From Mugil cephalus (lineage: Eukaryota; Chordata; Actinopteri; Mugiliformes; Mugilidae), in assembly GCF_022458985.1 (NCBI RefSeq), contig NC_061783.1, positions 5,486,413 to 5,550,412 on the forward strand: DNA of 64,000 bases. Reading direction: 5' to 3'. A program made the translations under genes and the position numbers. Shown here in pieces: positions 39,368 to 51,987 of the stretch. Every line of letters begins with the position of its first letter. Position 1 is the first letter of the stretch. The notes beneath the pieces are model-generated. The model did no database searches, was not told the origin of the DNA, and saw nothing but the letters and a program-made list of their open reading frames with translations.

Positions 39368-41380
39368 ATGATCCCACACAAACATGTTAGCTTGATTTGG
39401 TGAGTGGCTAATGTCCTGTTGGTAGCTACTGTTACCAGTTAGTATCCTCTGGAACAATAAGTCATACATTATTATCATCCATTTCCATATCTGTATCATA
39501 CAACATATAGATACATTATGATTTCATTTTAAGCAGCATAAGTTCCGCAGCTGCACCTCTCCAACCTTAGCTTAACTGAGCGCCTCCACTGTTTTCATGC
39601 TGATGGCCGTGAGCTTCCCACTGCTCACCCATAACAGAGCCTAACATTCCAGGGAACATGTGATTTTCCCCTCTGCTTCCCTGCCCCCACTTGCCCCCAA
39701 ACCTTGTATCCCACCCAGCCACGTGACCGCAGAGCTGTTACAGCCTGGAAAACATCCCATCCAGGCAGCCAGGAGGCCTGCAACTGTACAGAGGACAACT
39801 TAGCATACTAAACGTTTTCAGATAACACAGATAATTAAAATTCTGTTTATAGGCCTACACTACAAATAACAGCCTTGAAGAGTTGCATCCTTGCAAGATA
39901 TTTGGTAGGTGTGATTGTTTCCATTTTGTATTTAGCTGTATTTGTTTCTCTTGGAATTGGCATGCACTCTATACCATCCGTCAATGTATACTACTTATTA
40001 TTTCTTCTTCCCTGCACCAGGAGCAGGCCCTATCTCTAGTAAAAATGCAACCAGCACGACTTTTCAGAGCTCTCCCAGTACTGTTGGAGCTAAAGACTTT
40101 TGCTGTGCTTCATTCTTTGTTGCATCAAATTTGATTGGAGTTCAAATCAGGTTCAGTACTACTCAGTCAGCATCTAGAGACTCACTGTTACACAAGGTAG
40201 CAAAGTAAAATTGCTAGTTTTCACTTCGGAGGTAAGAAAAAAAGAGATGTACACTATTACAAAGTCTGTGCAAGTGCAGGTGTCCATCTCCAGTTCATCT
40301 CCTTTCATACACCCCCTGATACGGTTACAAATGCCTAACTTGTGTCCATAAGTAAATAAAAAATCTTCGAATGTCTTAGCCCTCTCTAATGTTGTCATCC
40401 TGAGAAATGCCTACAGGACCCTGCTCCTTTGAGACCACTCAATACTAGACAGTCCTCCCTTAACAGGACCTTCGCTGATATGAGCACTTCTGTAACTGTG
40501 ATGAGGTTGATTTTCTTACTGTCTTACTGTATAAACATATTTGTATTGATCATCTGCATGGTCACTTTTGCTCTGCTTGGTTGTGCTTTGGAACTCATGC
40601 AGCATTTCAGAGTGCCATGCACTGCCCTCTCAGCCGTGATTTAAAGATTCCTTTAGAAAGAGAGTTTCACTTTTAACAAAGTTATCCATGATGTCGATGC
40701 TACTGAGAATTCCTATACGTAATGGTACTGACTTAACAAGAACATTTCTGAGCTTAACGGTGCTACATCCAGTGCATTTTTGTGTCCAAGATGGGCACTG
40801 ATATTCCAGAAGCAGTGTAAGTGAGATAGCTGGGTCAATGCAAACCTTAGTAGATGTCTCTGAGTAGTCAATGGGGTTTCACATGTTTTGTTTTACATTG
40901 AATTAGGGAAGGAAGGCTACAACTCGAGGAACTCTGATCTATTGCACAAAGGAATTAACATGGTCACTTTGCATCAGTTTGACTGTTGACCTATAAATCA
41001 GAAGCTTTTATGTGTCATAAGATACATTTTCTGAATCTTCAAAATCACGGATTAGTTCTACGTTTACATGAAAATATGACGGACTTTGACTGTGGTCTCA
41101 GACTTTTGGGCTGCACTTTTGGCAGGATAAGTTATTTCACTGTTACGGTCAGAGACCCACTTAGATTAACCTTACCCTTCAAACCATTAAATATGATCAC
41201 TAAGGATGTTATATTGGTGTCATTTGCATGTAAGAATCCATACAAAATGATGTACTTGTACTTGAGGTCATCAATCAAGCTGCAAAGGTGGATGACACTA
41301 ACTGGATGATAAAACACCCTCCTCCGTGACCACTTCAGTGCATTCATTGAGGCCGATCTCATAATCTGCAGTTTGCCTTT
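39368..41380. other. Intergenic, nothing recognised
   Basis: No exon, RNA gene or clear repeat identified. Confidence 0.5.
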
Positions 41381-41384
41381 AACT

Positions 41385-41640
41385 TGTCGAGCTCCAGCTC
41401 ACACAGGGAGGGAGAATCAGGCCTCTGTGATCTCCATATAGACGCGGCCTGCTATTGCCTCTGGCTTATTGAATTCCCTCTCGTCACCACAGGAAGAAAA
41501 TCCTAATTGACAATTTCACACTGGCTCCTTCCCTCCCCCGTAATTCATTTCCTATCATTAGTCCATGATGGGCTTTAACAGTATTCCATCTCTTTATTAA
41601 AATTACTTACACATTTCCTCCCTTTTCCTCTATCACCAGC
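41385..41640. promoter_or_regulatory. Candidate conserved non-coding element
   Basis: Unique-looking block with balanced composition and homeodomain-type cores (cttattgaattccc, cctaattgacaattt, cgtaattcatttcc, tattaaaattactta). It has no ORF and no repeat features. Inferred by eye. Confidence 0.3.
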
Positions 41641-42339
41641 GCTCTGCTTAACGTTGTGCTTGGACTGCCCTTGTGCGGCTAGTCTTTGAAGGAGCACGGA
41701 ATTGGTTGTATAATTGTCTGTTACGTAACTGGGGGAATTAGACAGGAAATATGTTTAAAATGAGGGCACGGATTGGTGGAATTGAAGAATACCGTGTTCT
41801 AGCTTCTTGCCTCTCAGAATGAAGGGGGAGGAGGGTTAGGCCATAAATATGTGTTTGACTGTGTGTTTCTGTATGTGTGAGAGTGGGATAAGGACAATAG
41901 CAGAGGGCGATGGAAAGGAATAGACGGAAACAGATAAAGCTGGTGTGCAGCGGAGGGATAGATGTGCGTAGGCATGGTGGAACAGCATGAGTCATCACAA
42001 CTTAGCTGATGGACGTGTGGCTTGAATCCAAAGAAGCCCCCCTCTTGGAAGCCTACTATACATGCGAAACATTTCCTGTTAAAGCATTTAAAGCGGTAAT
42101 CCCACCGAACTATTTTCCACCCAGAGATCACCTGTCAGTCAATCAATGGACAGTACTGTGAATATTTTACGGGAGCACTTACCAATTTTGGACTTGGTGC
42201 CGCAGTATCGGCATCTATCCGACATGCTGGTTATTATCTGTTCTGTATGAATAAACTGTGAAATTCGCTTCCGATTTGCCTGAGGACTTTCCTGGAAAAC
42301 ACCAAGCATACGTATATTTATAGTTCAAAATAGTCTACT

Positions 42340-42361
42340 TGTGTGTGTGTGTGTGTGTGTG
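42340..42361. repeat. (GT)11 microsatellite
   Basis: Uninterrupted GT repeat. Confidence 0.9.
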
Positions 42362-43560
42362 TACAGTTACAGGAGACGAGACATTCCCTGTAGACGTTCT
42401 AATGTCTGCACCAGGGAGTCACAACAGATGCTGAAAACAAGGATTCACACACGTTTGCAACTCACAGATATGACACACCCTTTTCACAACATAAATGCAC
42501 AAGTATAATATTACTGTTTCATTTCTTTGAGTGGTTTCTCTCAGTCTAATTTCAGGTGTGAAAATCTGCAAATGTTTTGTGACCTGTTTGTCATTTTTCT
42601 GCAGAAATGTAGCAGGAAAAAAAAACTAATTAAGCCACCCTAAAATGTTCTGTCTCTAAATTATGCCATATAGAGTACTTTAGCGCACTTTCAAGGTTAA
42701 TGTAGCACTTAGAACTCAAGAAAAGTTAACTTAGTGCCTTCAGTAGATTTATTCAAGGTACAGAGTGTGCCGGGGCATAAAACTGGTAATGAATGTAAAG
42801 TTCCTATTGCATCAAAAAGCACATTCAGATTTGAAGTAAAGGAAATCCAGGCAGTATTCAGTGCTGGCAGACAGCTACATAAAAGAAATATTGATAAAAT
42901 AATTAGTTTTCTTCCAACATCCCAAAAATGACAGAGAAATACAGCAACAATTCTGACATCTTGAAGTGAATCATACAGTAGTGCTATTTCTGTGTTTCAA
43001 TGGGTGGCTCGCTGTATTGTTTAGAGAGACAGACATTCGGACCAACCCACCAGCCCCAACAAAAACAAATTTAGAGACTACATGGACATGAACACAGTGC
43101 ACCATTTAGCAGCGAAAATTACAGAATTCTTTTCTCAAGGGCGGATGAGAACCAATACAGCGCTAAAAGATGAATTAATATAAGATTTGTACTTGTCACT
43201 TGGCCACAGACACATCGCTCTGTATCTGATGGACTGTGCAAAGTGGCAGCGAAGGCTGAGGCAACTTCCTTTCTGTTTTTACTCAACCTTTTTTTTTTTT
43301 GCCATTGTGGAAAAAAAAAATTGATAATATGAACAGGTAACATAAAGCAAATACGCTACCAGTCAGAAGTTTGGACAAACTGTCTCATTCAATTCAACGA
43401 GAAAGTGTGGCCGAACGTTTTAACTGGTTGTGTATGTGGTAAAGGCCAATTCTGAAACATAATAATCGGAATGGAGGCGGAAGATTAAATATATGGGTTA
43501 TTTACTTTTAAACTGACGTTTTCTTTTGTCTTCTTCTGGTTAGCTAAAATTGTAAAGCAC
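42362..43560. other. Intergenic, nothing recognised
   Basis: AT-rich sequence with poly(T)/poly(A) runs at 43291-43321. No supported gene. Confidence 0.5.
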
Positions 43561-43565
43561 AGGTC

Positions 43566-43900
43566 ATCAAAGGGGGTCCGTCACCCCTAGGGGGTCCACG
43601 GAGGTACTGCAAGGGGGGCGGGGGGTCGCAAAAGCTTTGGGTGATTAGACATTTTTATATATATTTTATAATTTTCCTCTACACATTTAAAGATAGCCTA
43701 TGCACTCCCAAGGTGAAATCCCATGTGTATATGTCAGGTATTTTTTTGCATTTATGGAAGTTGCATGGCCACCCTAGTGTTGCACATGTTTGAAATTAAA
43801 AAAAAAAAAAGAATATTTGAACCTGTGTATTATTTGAAAAGCTCCATATGGAATGAAAAAGAATGCACATAGTAGGTGTGGGGTCCCTACTTAATCTCTA
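43566..43900. repeat. Possible hAT-type repeat (GGGGGTCCGTCACCCC)
   Basis: The opening tcatcaaagggggtccgtca and ccctagggggtccacgg resembles the termini of fish hAT-derived repeats. The other end is uncertain (ggtgtggggtccctac near 43880). Confidence 0.35.
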
Positions 43901-44122
43901 CTTAACCATGTAAGTGTTTCCTTTCTGCCTCAGGTGACCTGACCAGAGCTGCTGCAGGACGTTACGCTGGGGCTGGGCTGCAAACTCACCGGCTTCTCAT
44001 CATCCAATCAAGCCTGACGCTTTACTTAAAGACTTTCAACTGTCCCACTCTTCACCAGTTCTCCACCAGTTCTTCACCTCTGTGGTAGCTACCCATAAAC
44101 AAGCCATTTTTGTCAACTTTAA

Positions 44123-44503
44123 AGCCCGGTTCATAATCAACACTAGCGACGCAAAGTGCCGAATTGGCCGCCATGATGCATCGCTGCGTCGAAAAACGTG
44201 CCTGCTCGACGCGTGCAATACAATCCGTTGCCGTGGGAGGCGCCAATTCATCTAATGAACTTATTGACCATTTTGTTATACAACAGAAGAAGACTGTTGG
44301 CAACATAACGGGAGAGGTAGGGAAACCATGCGAGCTTGTACGGGCTCACCCAGTTCACATCCCTACTCTTAGAAGATTGACACAGAGAATGCATGGATAG
44401 AAATTGCTGTTGCCATCTGGAAGAGCATAGAAAGTGTCAAAAAAAGACTGGATAACCTGAGAGGGACGAATTCGGTAGGGCGGCGTTGACTATGAACCGG
44501 GGC
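44123..44503 (+). mobile_element. PIF/Harbinger-type element with MADF-like coding remnant
   Basis: Ends AGCCCGGTTCATAATCAAC (left) and the inverted GCCCCGGTTCATAGTCAAC (right) make terminal inverted repeats. TAA flanks both sides (44120-44122 and 44504-44506), the 3-bp duplication typical of PIF/Harbinger. The interior reads CELVRAHPV and, after a break, WIEIAVAIWKSIESVKKR then LDNLRG, matching the layout of the MADF (Myb/SANT-like) DNA-binding protein that these elements encode beside the transposase. 381 bp; much of the gene and all of the transposase are missing. Confidence 0.75.
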
Positions 44504-44506
44504 TAA

Positions 44507-45159
44507 CAGTGCAGTTCTCAATCTAATTTGCTTCAGGTGCAACCCACGCTCCAGTATTTGCCAACCAGTCTACCTCTATAGATTCCTTGTTTCTTTTTTG
44601 AGATTCCACTTTAGCTCTTCTAAGGCTGTTAACCCGTTGTGTACTCTTTGTCTTCCGCTTTATCCCCAGTCGTAGCCTGTATTGTTAACCACAAGGGCTA
44701 CACAACAGTAAATGCTACCCAGCTCAGAGTTTCAGAAACCATCTTGGAAAGTGTTTTTATGCACACCATCTCTCCTCTTATTCTTTTGAGGTCACACACT
44801 CATGTGTAATGGTCTGCACGTTTATCGACAGCACTTCACACTGTGTCCTTTGTTTGCTCCTTGAGTACACTTGTGCTTGGAACTGTATGTTATTTTTTTG
44901 TCTGAGGAGAAAACAAGTTATGCTTTTGTCACGGCTCTACAACTACAAAACTACATACAACTACTATCTAAATTGAATTTGAAAATGTATAGTAATTGGT
45001 CCACAATGGCCCTCTGCCATCCATTATGCACCTACCAGCTGAAATTCCATTTTTCTCTAAGCAAATAATTACTATGATGCACAAAACAGTGAAGCAGTAG
45101 AACTGAAGTACGCCGATACAGCACAGTTAACATGAAAAGTAGCTGCACCACAGTACTGG
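44507..45159. other. Intergenic, nothing recognised
   Basis: No gene or repeat identified. Confidence 0.5.
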
Positions 45160-45340
45160 ACATTTTCCTTTCCCCTCTTGTGTCTCTCCCCCACACTAAT
45201 GAGCCCATTAGCAATTACACATTGGATTGGGCTTCTATGGTAACACAGCTTGAGCAAACCATTTGGGCTGGAAAGATATATACCACATCCACTATCAATG
45301 CTGTTTGTTATTTCCCTGGAAAATAACAATTTGCCATGTA
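45160..45340. promoter_or_regulatory. Candidate conserved non-coding element
   Basis: Non-repetitive block with paired TAAT cores (cactaatgagcccattagca, attacacattgg) and cttctatggtaacacagc, a possible RFX/X-box-like or CCAAT-reverse context (attggattgg). No ORF. Suggested by eye only. Confidence 0.3.
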
Positions 45341-47561
45341 ATATGTCCAATCTGAATTCCTGCAACGGGCCTATATTAACCAGAGTCTTTATTTCTAAAT
45401 GTATATGTTATGATCCATTAAGACTTATTGTTATTTTCCTATTTTATAAAGAAAGCCACCTTACTAAAGGGTAGAAATGTCATTATAGAGCCAATCTGTC
45501 ACCCATGGAAAGGGCCACACTTTGCTGGCAACACATTTCCTGTGAGGGAGAAGATGACATGAATTGTATGAAAAACACTCAAAGGGTCACGCCTGCACAA
45601 GACTGACCAAAGTTTTGGTTGCTCTCACCAGTGCCTAGTCATCTGAATTAGCTTAAGTTTCTCCTGGATACCTCAAAGAGAAGGAAGACATTGGGGGAAG
45701 TCTGAACCTGGGACCGTGGTCTTCTACCTGTGTCCTTTGGGCTACTATCATTGTAGTGGTCATGAGCTAACAAAATATGATGGCATATACCAAAATCATT
45801 CTTTTTCACATATTGTCTGGATTCACCTCGGGGGGAAATGGGGAGATCAGTGTCCTCGTATGGGAACAGGCTGGCTCAAGCATTGGGTCGTAGTGTGCCC
45901 TGGGTTGTCCTAAAGCAAAACACAATTTTGTGGGCAGACCCAGAATAGGGTGTGAAATTTTGTGTCTAATACGACTACAGCATATCAAACAGTAAGAGAC
46001 ACACGTGTATCTTAGCTTCTTTGCCTAGCCTGGTATCCCATTGAACTTAAAGACCTCTAAACCTGTAACGGTATCCCAGGCATGTCAGCTTGTGAGGGCA
46101 ACCTGGGGGAAACTCATAACCTACTGTAGGAAATATACATCAGTTCATTGGGAATCTGGTTAGCTGATTGACCCTTTACCTGGATTAGATTATTTCACCT
46201 CAAGTACTGGCATCTGAAGATGGTAACTTAATGAATTTGATGCAGAAGAACTCTTGGTCTTCTTTGTGTTGGCCAGTCCTCATGAGCTTCGTCAGTGTTT
46301 GATTTCTGGGAGTACAAATGAGGAAACTTTAGGGTTTCAGATAGACCTGACTTGACTCACCTTGATGTCTTAAAGCAGCAGAATGTTTTGTATTTGAAGC
46401 CATTATTTAAGTATTAAAAATGTCAAATGGATTACTTATGCAATAAAATACAAAGTAATATCATATTTGCGAAGGGTCTGAGTAAACGAATATTTGTTTC
46501 AGACATAATTTAACTTTTGCTATTTAACATTGCTATTTGCCTCCTGTTTTGCTACAAGCATTGGCTTCTTTTAAAAATGGCAGCACAAGACACACCAAGC
46601 AGTTATTGAAACCATCATGACGAACAGCAACCAGAAAAGGAAAAGACAGACATGGCACCAAATTAAAGTAGCAATTGTCAGGACTCAGAAAATGATGTGA
46701 GTATTTTAGTTTGTAAGTCACTGATTTGAGAGTTGTCAGCACAGTGTTGGTCTGTTTCATCCTGATCCTACACTGATTGCAAGGCCATGGTGAAAATCAG
46801 TGAGTGCTCTCCACAGTCTAATCAGGACCAAGTATGGGTTTGTGTCGTACAACTCCGCTCAATGGAGAGGCACAGCCTAATGAGTGAGTTTTTTTTTTTT
46901 TTCATTCTGCTGAAATCTGTTGATTACCTAAGTCTGTCATCGGTTATGTGAGTGGACTGTCAGCTCACCTGTGACTCTTCTGGCTGCCTGGTTGAGGCAA
47001 TCGATGATGCTGTGAGTGAACCAATGCTTCATTTCCATAGCACCAGAGCAGCACTGCCCGCTGAGGAGAAAAATATACTACTGGAAAGTTTGATTCTAAC
47101 TGTGCGTTTGATGTAGAAGTCCAGAAATGGTGATTATAACTGGAAGTGAAATATGGATTATGACATTAAATACAAAAATACCCTTGAGTGAAGACCTGCC
47201 CTTGAACTGTGGAAGCAAGTCTGAAATTAGGCAATCTCTGAGCTACCCATAGCAACATAGACAGATTAGTATTATACCAGTCCATTAGTCCGTAGGCCTT
47301 CAACAGGGTGTCTGTGAATCTTGATTGATTAGACATTGTTTGTACAATTTAAATTTTGCATTCCCCCCAACCCCCAAATTAAAATTTCTTTAAATACACG
47401 TAAACATTGATCCAATGATGAAAACTTACCTATGAAATATATAAATACAGTATGTGGACAGGAAGCATTACAGGCCTTCCTCTGACCACTGTCAGTAGGT
47501 TCTTACTACTTGTGATTTAGTGCATCCCATAGGCCTGACTGAGTTGGATATGCTCCTTATA
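45341..47561. other. Intergenic, nothing recognised
   Basis: No supported exon or mobile element. Poly(T) at 46889-46902. Confidence 0.5.
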
Positions 47562-48038
47562 TGTTAGGATGTGCAGGTTTCCTCTGTCTCTGTTTCCCCC
47601 TCCCCTCTGTTGTTTGTCTCTGTGGGCTGGACATGACTCTGTCTCCACCTGGAGCTACACCTGCTCTGCATCCGGCTCATCAACTCCCCCTCCCTGTCTG
47701 CAGGGTATGAGCCGGGCCCATCCTGCCGTCCGGCGTCAGTGATTCACCAGTGGTAACTGTTGGCCTGTTAGCATGTCCCTAAGTCTAAGTCGCACATTTA
47801 TGATTTTTTTGTGTTGTCTATTGTTCCAGTGCCACCGTCCAGCCATCCTGCCGCTGTGCCCAGCCCTACCTCACCTGCCTTTTCGCCCCGGACTACAACA
47901 GTGCTCCTGGCCTGCACAGAGCTCGATCTGCCTCCAACCCCCCACTAACCTCCAACTTATTTGAACTCACAAATAAAGTGAGCCACCGCAACGAGTCTGT
48001 GTTGAGTCCAGTTTTTCCCTTGAAGTGCAAGCTTAACA
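47562..48038 (+). mobile_element. Probable solo LTR of a retrotransposon
   Basis: Starts TGTTAGG and ends CTTAACA, i.e. TG...CA with short inverted tips (TGTTARG). Flanks ttata and ctata form a 4-of-5 target duplication. AATAAA lies at 47972-47977, about 65 bp before the end, with the G/T-rich gtctgtgttgagtccagttt following it as an R/U5-like part. About 477 bp. C/T-rich U3-like start. No internal gag/pol was found beside it, so a solo LTR left by recombination is the best reading. Confidence 0.5.
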
Positions 48039-48591
48039 CTATACACTTGTCTGGCCATAACAATGTGGCAGAGGTCAAACTCAGGTCTTTAACCCTGCCA
48101 GGTTCAACCTGATCCAACATTGGACCAAAAATATTTCCCTTCTTGTTATAATAAGACAATCAGTGTCATTTGCGTCATCTGAGCAATTGATTGGTTGTGC
48201 TGTTAGTGAGAGGCCAATCAGGGCAATGATACTTCCTTCGACGTCTTTATAATGGGGATACTTTAGATAGTAGTGCCATTAAATAGGGAGCTGATTTGAC
48301 TCACTGGAATTCCTTGGCTGGCGCCTGACTGTGCTTGTGTGGCAAATCACAATCATTTCAAGTTGTGACTCATAACTGTCGCGTTAGATAAACTAATGCA
48401 GCCTTTCACAGCACAACATGTGAACTATTCAACAGACCAGTATTAACTTCTGTGTTGGCGCGTAGTGCGTATCAGCCCAGCTTTTGTGTGCGCCAAGATA
48501 GCAACAAGTTGTTTCTCGTAACACGACCCTGCAGAACAAAATGTCTAACTAACTTGGAACACACGCACAACGTACCGATAAGGATAAGTAC

Positions 48592-48611
48592 TGTGTGTGT
48601 GTGTGTGTGTG
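48592..48611. repeat. (GT)10 microsatellite
   Basis: Uninterrupted TG/GT repeat. Confidence 0.9.
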
Positions 48612-51600
48612 AAAACACTCATTAGTCTGGTACATTACTTCTCCAGCTCCAAAACAAATTCCTGTATATCTGCTGTCGTCAGAACAGGAACAGGAAAACA
48701 AGTACATAGCATGTATTCAGCAGTGCAGAAACACTCACATCGCTATCTTTTTGCTCTCCTATCACATTTATTTTTAAAGAATTCAAAATAAGTTTCTTTG
48801 GTGTATTTACTTTTCCCAAACCAATTTCATTTTGAAAATATATAACTGAGTTTGTCTTTTTCACTGCTAGATTTCAACGTATTCAAAGTAGCCTTTTTCT
48901 GCGCTCTACTACTACTTGAACTCCTCTGAATACTGCTCACATATAGGTCAGATGATGATGTTGAGTCACATGCTGCAGCACTGCATATCCGCTTGTTGAT
49001 CAAACTGCAGTCACATAACATGATAACAAATGCTGATTTCCTGAGGATAGAAGAACTCTATTGACATTTTCCTGTGAAGCAGAGGGAACTCTTGATCTAT
49101 TTTTTTTTTGACGGTTTGTCCTCATGAGAGACATTTTTTCACAATGTTTGATGGGTTTTGGGACTGCACTTGAAGAAACTTTTAGAAATCTTTTAGGTTT
49201 CTTTTCAAAACCGACTCACCTTGAAGTCTTGTAATGGTGAAGGTCGTTTTCTCTTTACTTAGGTGATATGGATTACCATAGCGGTTAAAGGGCTGTTTTG
49301 CTTATATCAAGCACATGCTAGCTTGCTATCACAAGATATAGCCTACCGCCTTCACAATGAAAATACCACACTGCAGTGGGATTTTTCTGACCAGGATCGA
49401 CCCGCCTTGGTGGGCTTTCAGCCCCTTTCACATGGCACGTAAAACTCGATCTGCGTCAATTCTTCAGAGATCAGCCTCAGGGAGATCAACAGGAACACTG
49501 ACCTTATGGGAGTGGAACAAAACTTTGCTCTGTTTTGAGATCTGAGTGAGCAGCTTCCAGGTAGCAGGTACATCAATGTCACTGAGCTGAGCCGCTAAAT
49601 TCCTGGGTCACTTGCAGTGTCATTTGACCCGAGAAGAAATGCCGGGGCAACCCTTTCACACTGCCAAAAAGACACGTGACGACCCGGAACAACGCAGAAT
49701 TTGCGCGAAGTGGCTACAGTCAAAGCTTTAAATATTGCCTGGTACATCAGCATGCTAGCACTGCGATTGTAAGCACGTTCATTGTGATGTTTGCGTTATG
49801 CAGTGCCGTACCTAGGTCCACACTCTGGGATGCTGACTCGAATACCCCATTTGTACTTTTTAACTTTAACATTACAAGGTAATGGGTAACATTTCCAGTG
49901 TGGCACCTGCTTTAACCTATGGAGCGATGATAATACAATGATGGGTACCTGCACGCTACTGTATTCATCAGGACTTCCCAGTGATGACGCATCAGCAGGG
50001 AAACAATGGGTCAGTAAATATCAGGGATGCAAAATAGTTACTGACTGGAGGTTATGGTTTGCTAACCTTTGACTTTGCAGTGCATTACTGCTTGATGCCA
50101 TAACCTAAACTGATATTTGAGCATGTTCCCTTCCTCCTCCTCCTCAAGAGCAGAATTTCCTCGCTCGTCGTCTCTTCCTTCTGTCCCCATCTGTGTTAGT
50201 GATCTGACATAAAGTCGAGGGCTTGAATCAGGGGACCGATGTATAGTTGTGCAAAGAATACAAAACCGTTATCCTTCCCACCACTTAATGTTTCACCGCC
50301 CAGGGACACTGTCTGCTTTTCTTGTCCTCACTCCGTTTCCTTTAGTGCATGGTGTTTGCACTTATAATCTAGTTCAGGAAGTTTTTATTGCTGTCATAAA
50401 GAATATCAGTCATTGGTGTGGGGCTACTGTATGGGGGAGCACACACATACACACGCACGCATACTTCCTTGTGACATTATCCTTATGAGGAGTGTGGTTT
50501 TAGCTGCTGCTCAGCTCTTCCGCGTGGGGGGCAGGGTGGGGAATAAAATCAGTCACAGTTACAAAATGTGCACCACAATAACTGTAATCCTAGCACCGCT
50601 GCTCTTGCGCAAGAAGTCTTTGAACAGAAGAAAGAAGAAGACAGCTGTAACAAAGACTACATGTCATATTGTTAAATTAGTCCCTTAACTCTGCAGCAGT
50701 TAAAACAGCTAGCTAACAATAGCATAGGTATGTTTCCTCAGTTCTCCATGTAAGAAATATACATGTGAAGCTTGGGCTTACAAATGATTCAACTGTGATC
50801 TATGTTTAGGTTGAGGTGCTAACATCTCACATGGCATGCTGACACAAGCACATGGTTAGTAAGGAGCTGTACTTTGCCTCTTGTGCTCTGAGGATGGTGG
50901 ATGTTTAGTTTGTTTGCATATAATTTGTTCAAAAAAAAAAATGTCAGTCAAACTGACATTCTGACCTGATAATGGAAATATCACCAAAGCTACGTCCCAT
51001 TTTATCCAGTGGTGGGCACGAATACGTGTATCAAATCTTATATTAATTTGCCCATAACAAATATTGTTGAAATATTTCGCTCAAAGCTACAAATGTGACC
51101 CTCAAACGCTGGATCAAGTAAAAGGTCATGGTAATACCAGAGCCATCAAGATTCATCGCCTGCTAACCATAAATTTAGTGGCAGTCCATCTCATAAATGT
51201 TGAGATATGTCAAAGGATAAGGGCAAACCTTGGCATGCTGGTGGTGCAAGAACAGAGATTCCAAACCTGTGTGACTTGAGGCGCAGCGTTCTTCGTGATC
51301 AGAAAAGAAAAAGAAAACATACCCACATATAGTATTAGCTTTAACAATGCAGTACTACATGTTTATACTGAATGTACCAACAGAAGCCACTGGGTTCATC
51401 TGACAGCTGATGGATTTCAAGTATATGAGTTGAGATCAATATGAATGCAAACATGTGAAACAGAGGCTAGAAGTGCAAACAGATGCATTTGTTGAGGGTG
51501 TACCCTTTCAGGGACTCATGAGCCAATGAAATACTGTCAAGGAAGTCTGGTTTCATTCCAGATGCATTGGGCTGTAGAAATATCACAAAAAAAAAAAAAA

Positions 51601-51690
51601 ACTGCACAAATTTCATCTTATTATTTGACATTCATTTTATAGCTTTGCAAAGTCATTACATTGCACAGTTTATGAGTACACTACTTTGGT
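48612..51690. other. Intergenic; one possible MITE at about 49420-49920
   Basis: No gene recognised. The wording cccctttcacatggcacg (49425) and accctttcacactgcc (49649) recalls a fish DNA-transposon repeat, but its borders are unclear. Confidence 0.4.
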
Positions 51691-51923
51691 CCTCCTTTTG
51701 CTCTCAAAGCCAGATCAGTCCTTGGCATCCTAGATTCAACAAGTTATTGGAAACATTGCACTGAGATACTGCCACATGTTAACTTGATTGCCACAAATCA
51801 TTTCTGCGGTTTGACTGGTCGGCTGCACTCATGCTGACAATGCAGATGTTCAGATCAGGTGCCTAGGGTGGAACCAGGTCCATTGAACGCATGTTAACAA
51901 TTTTATTGCGCCATCACAGACAC

Positions 51924-51987
51924 AATGCAACCATAAATCAATTGTGATTAGGTACCCCCTAATCACAATTGATTTACGGTTGCATTA
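51924..51987. repeat. Long near-perfect palindrome
   Basis: Arm aatgcaaccataaatcaatt continuing gtgattagg pairs with cctaatcacaattgatttac continuing ggttgcatt, about 29 bp with one mismatch and a short taccc loop. It would form a stable hairpin in DNA or RNA. Confidence 0.85.
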
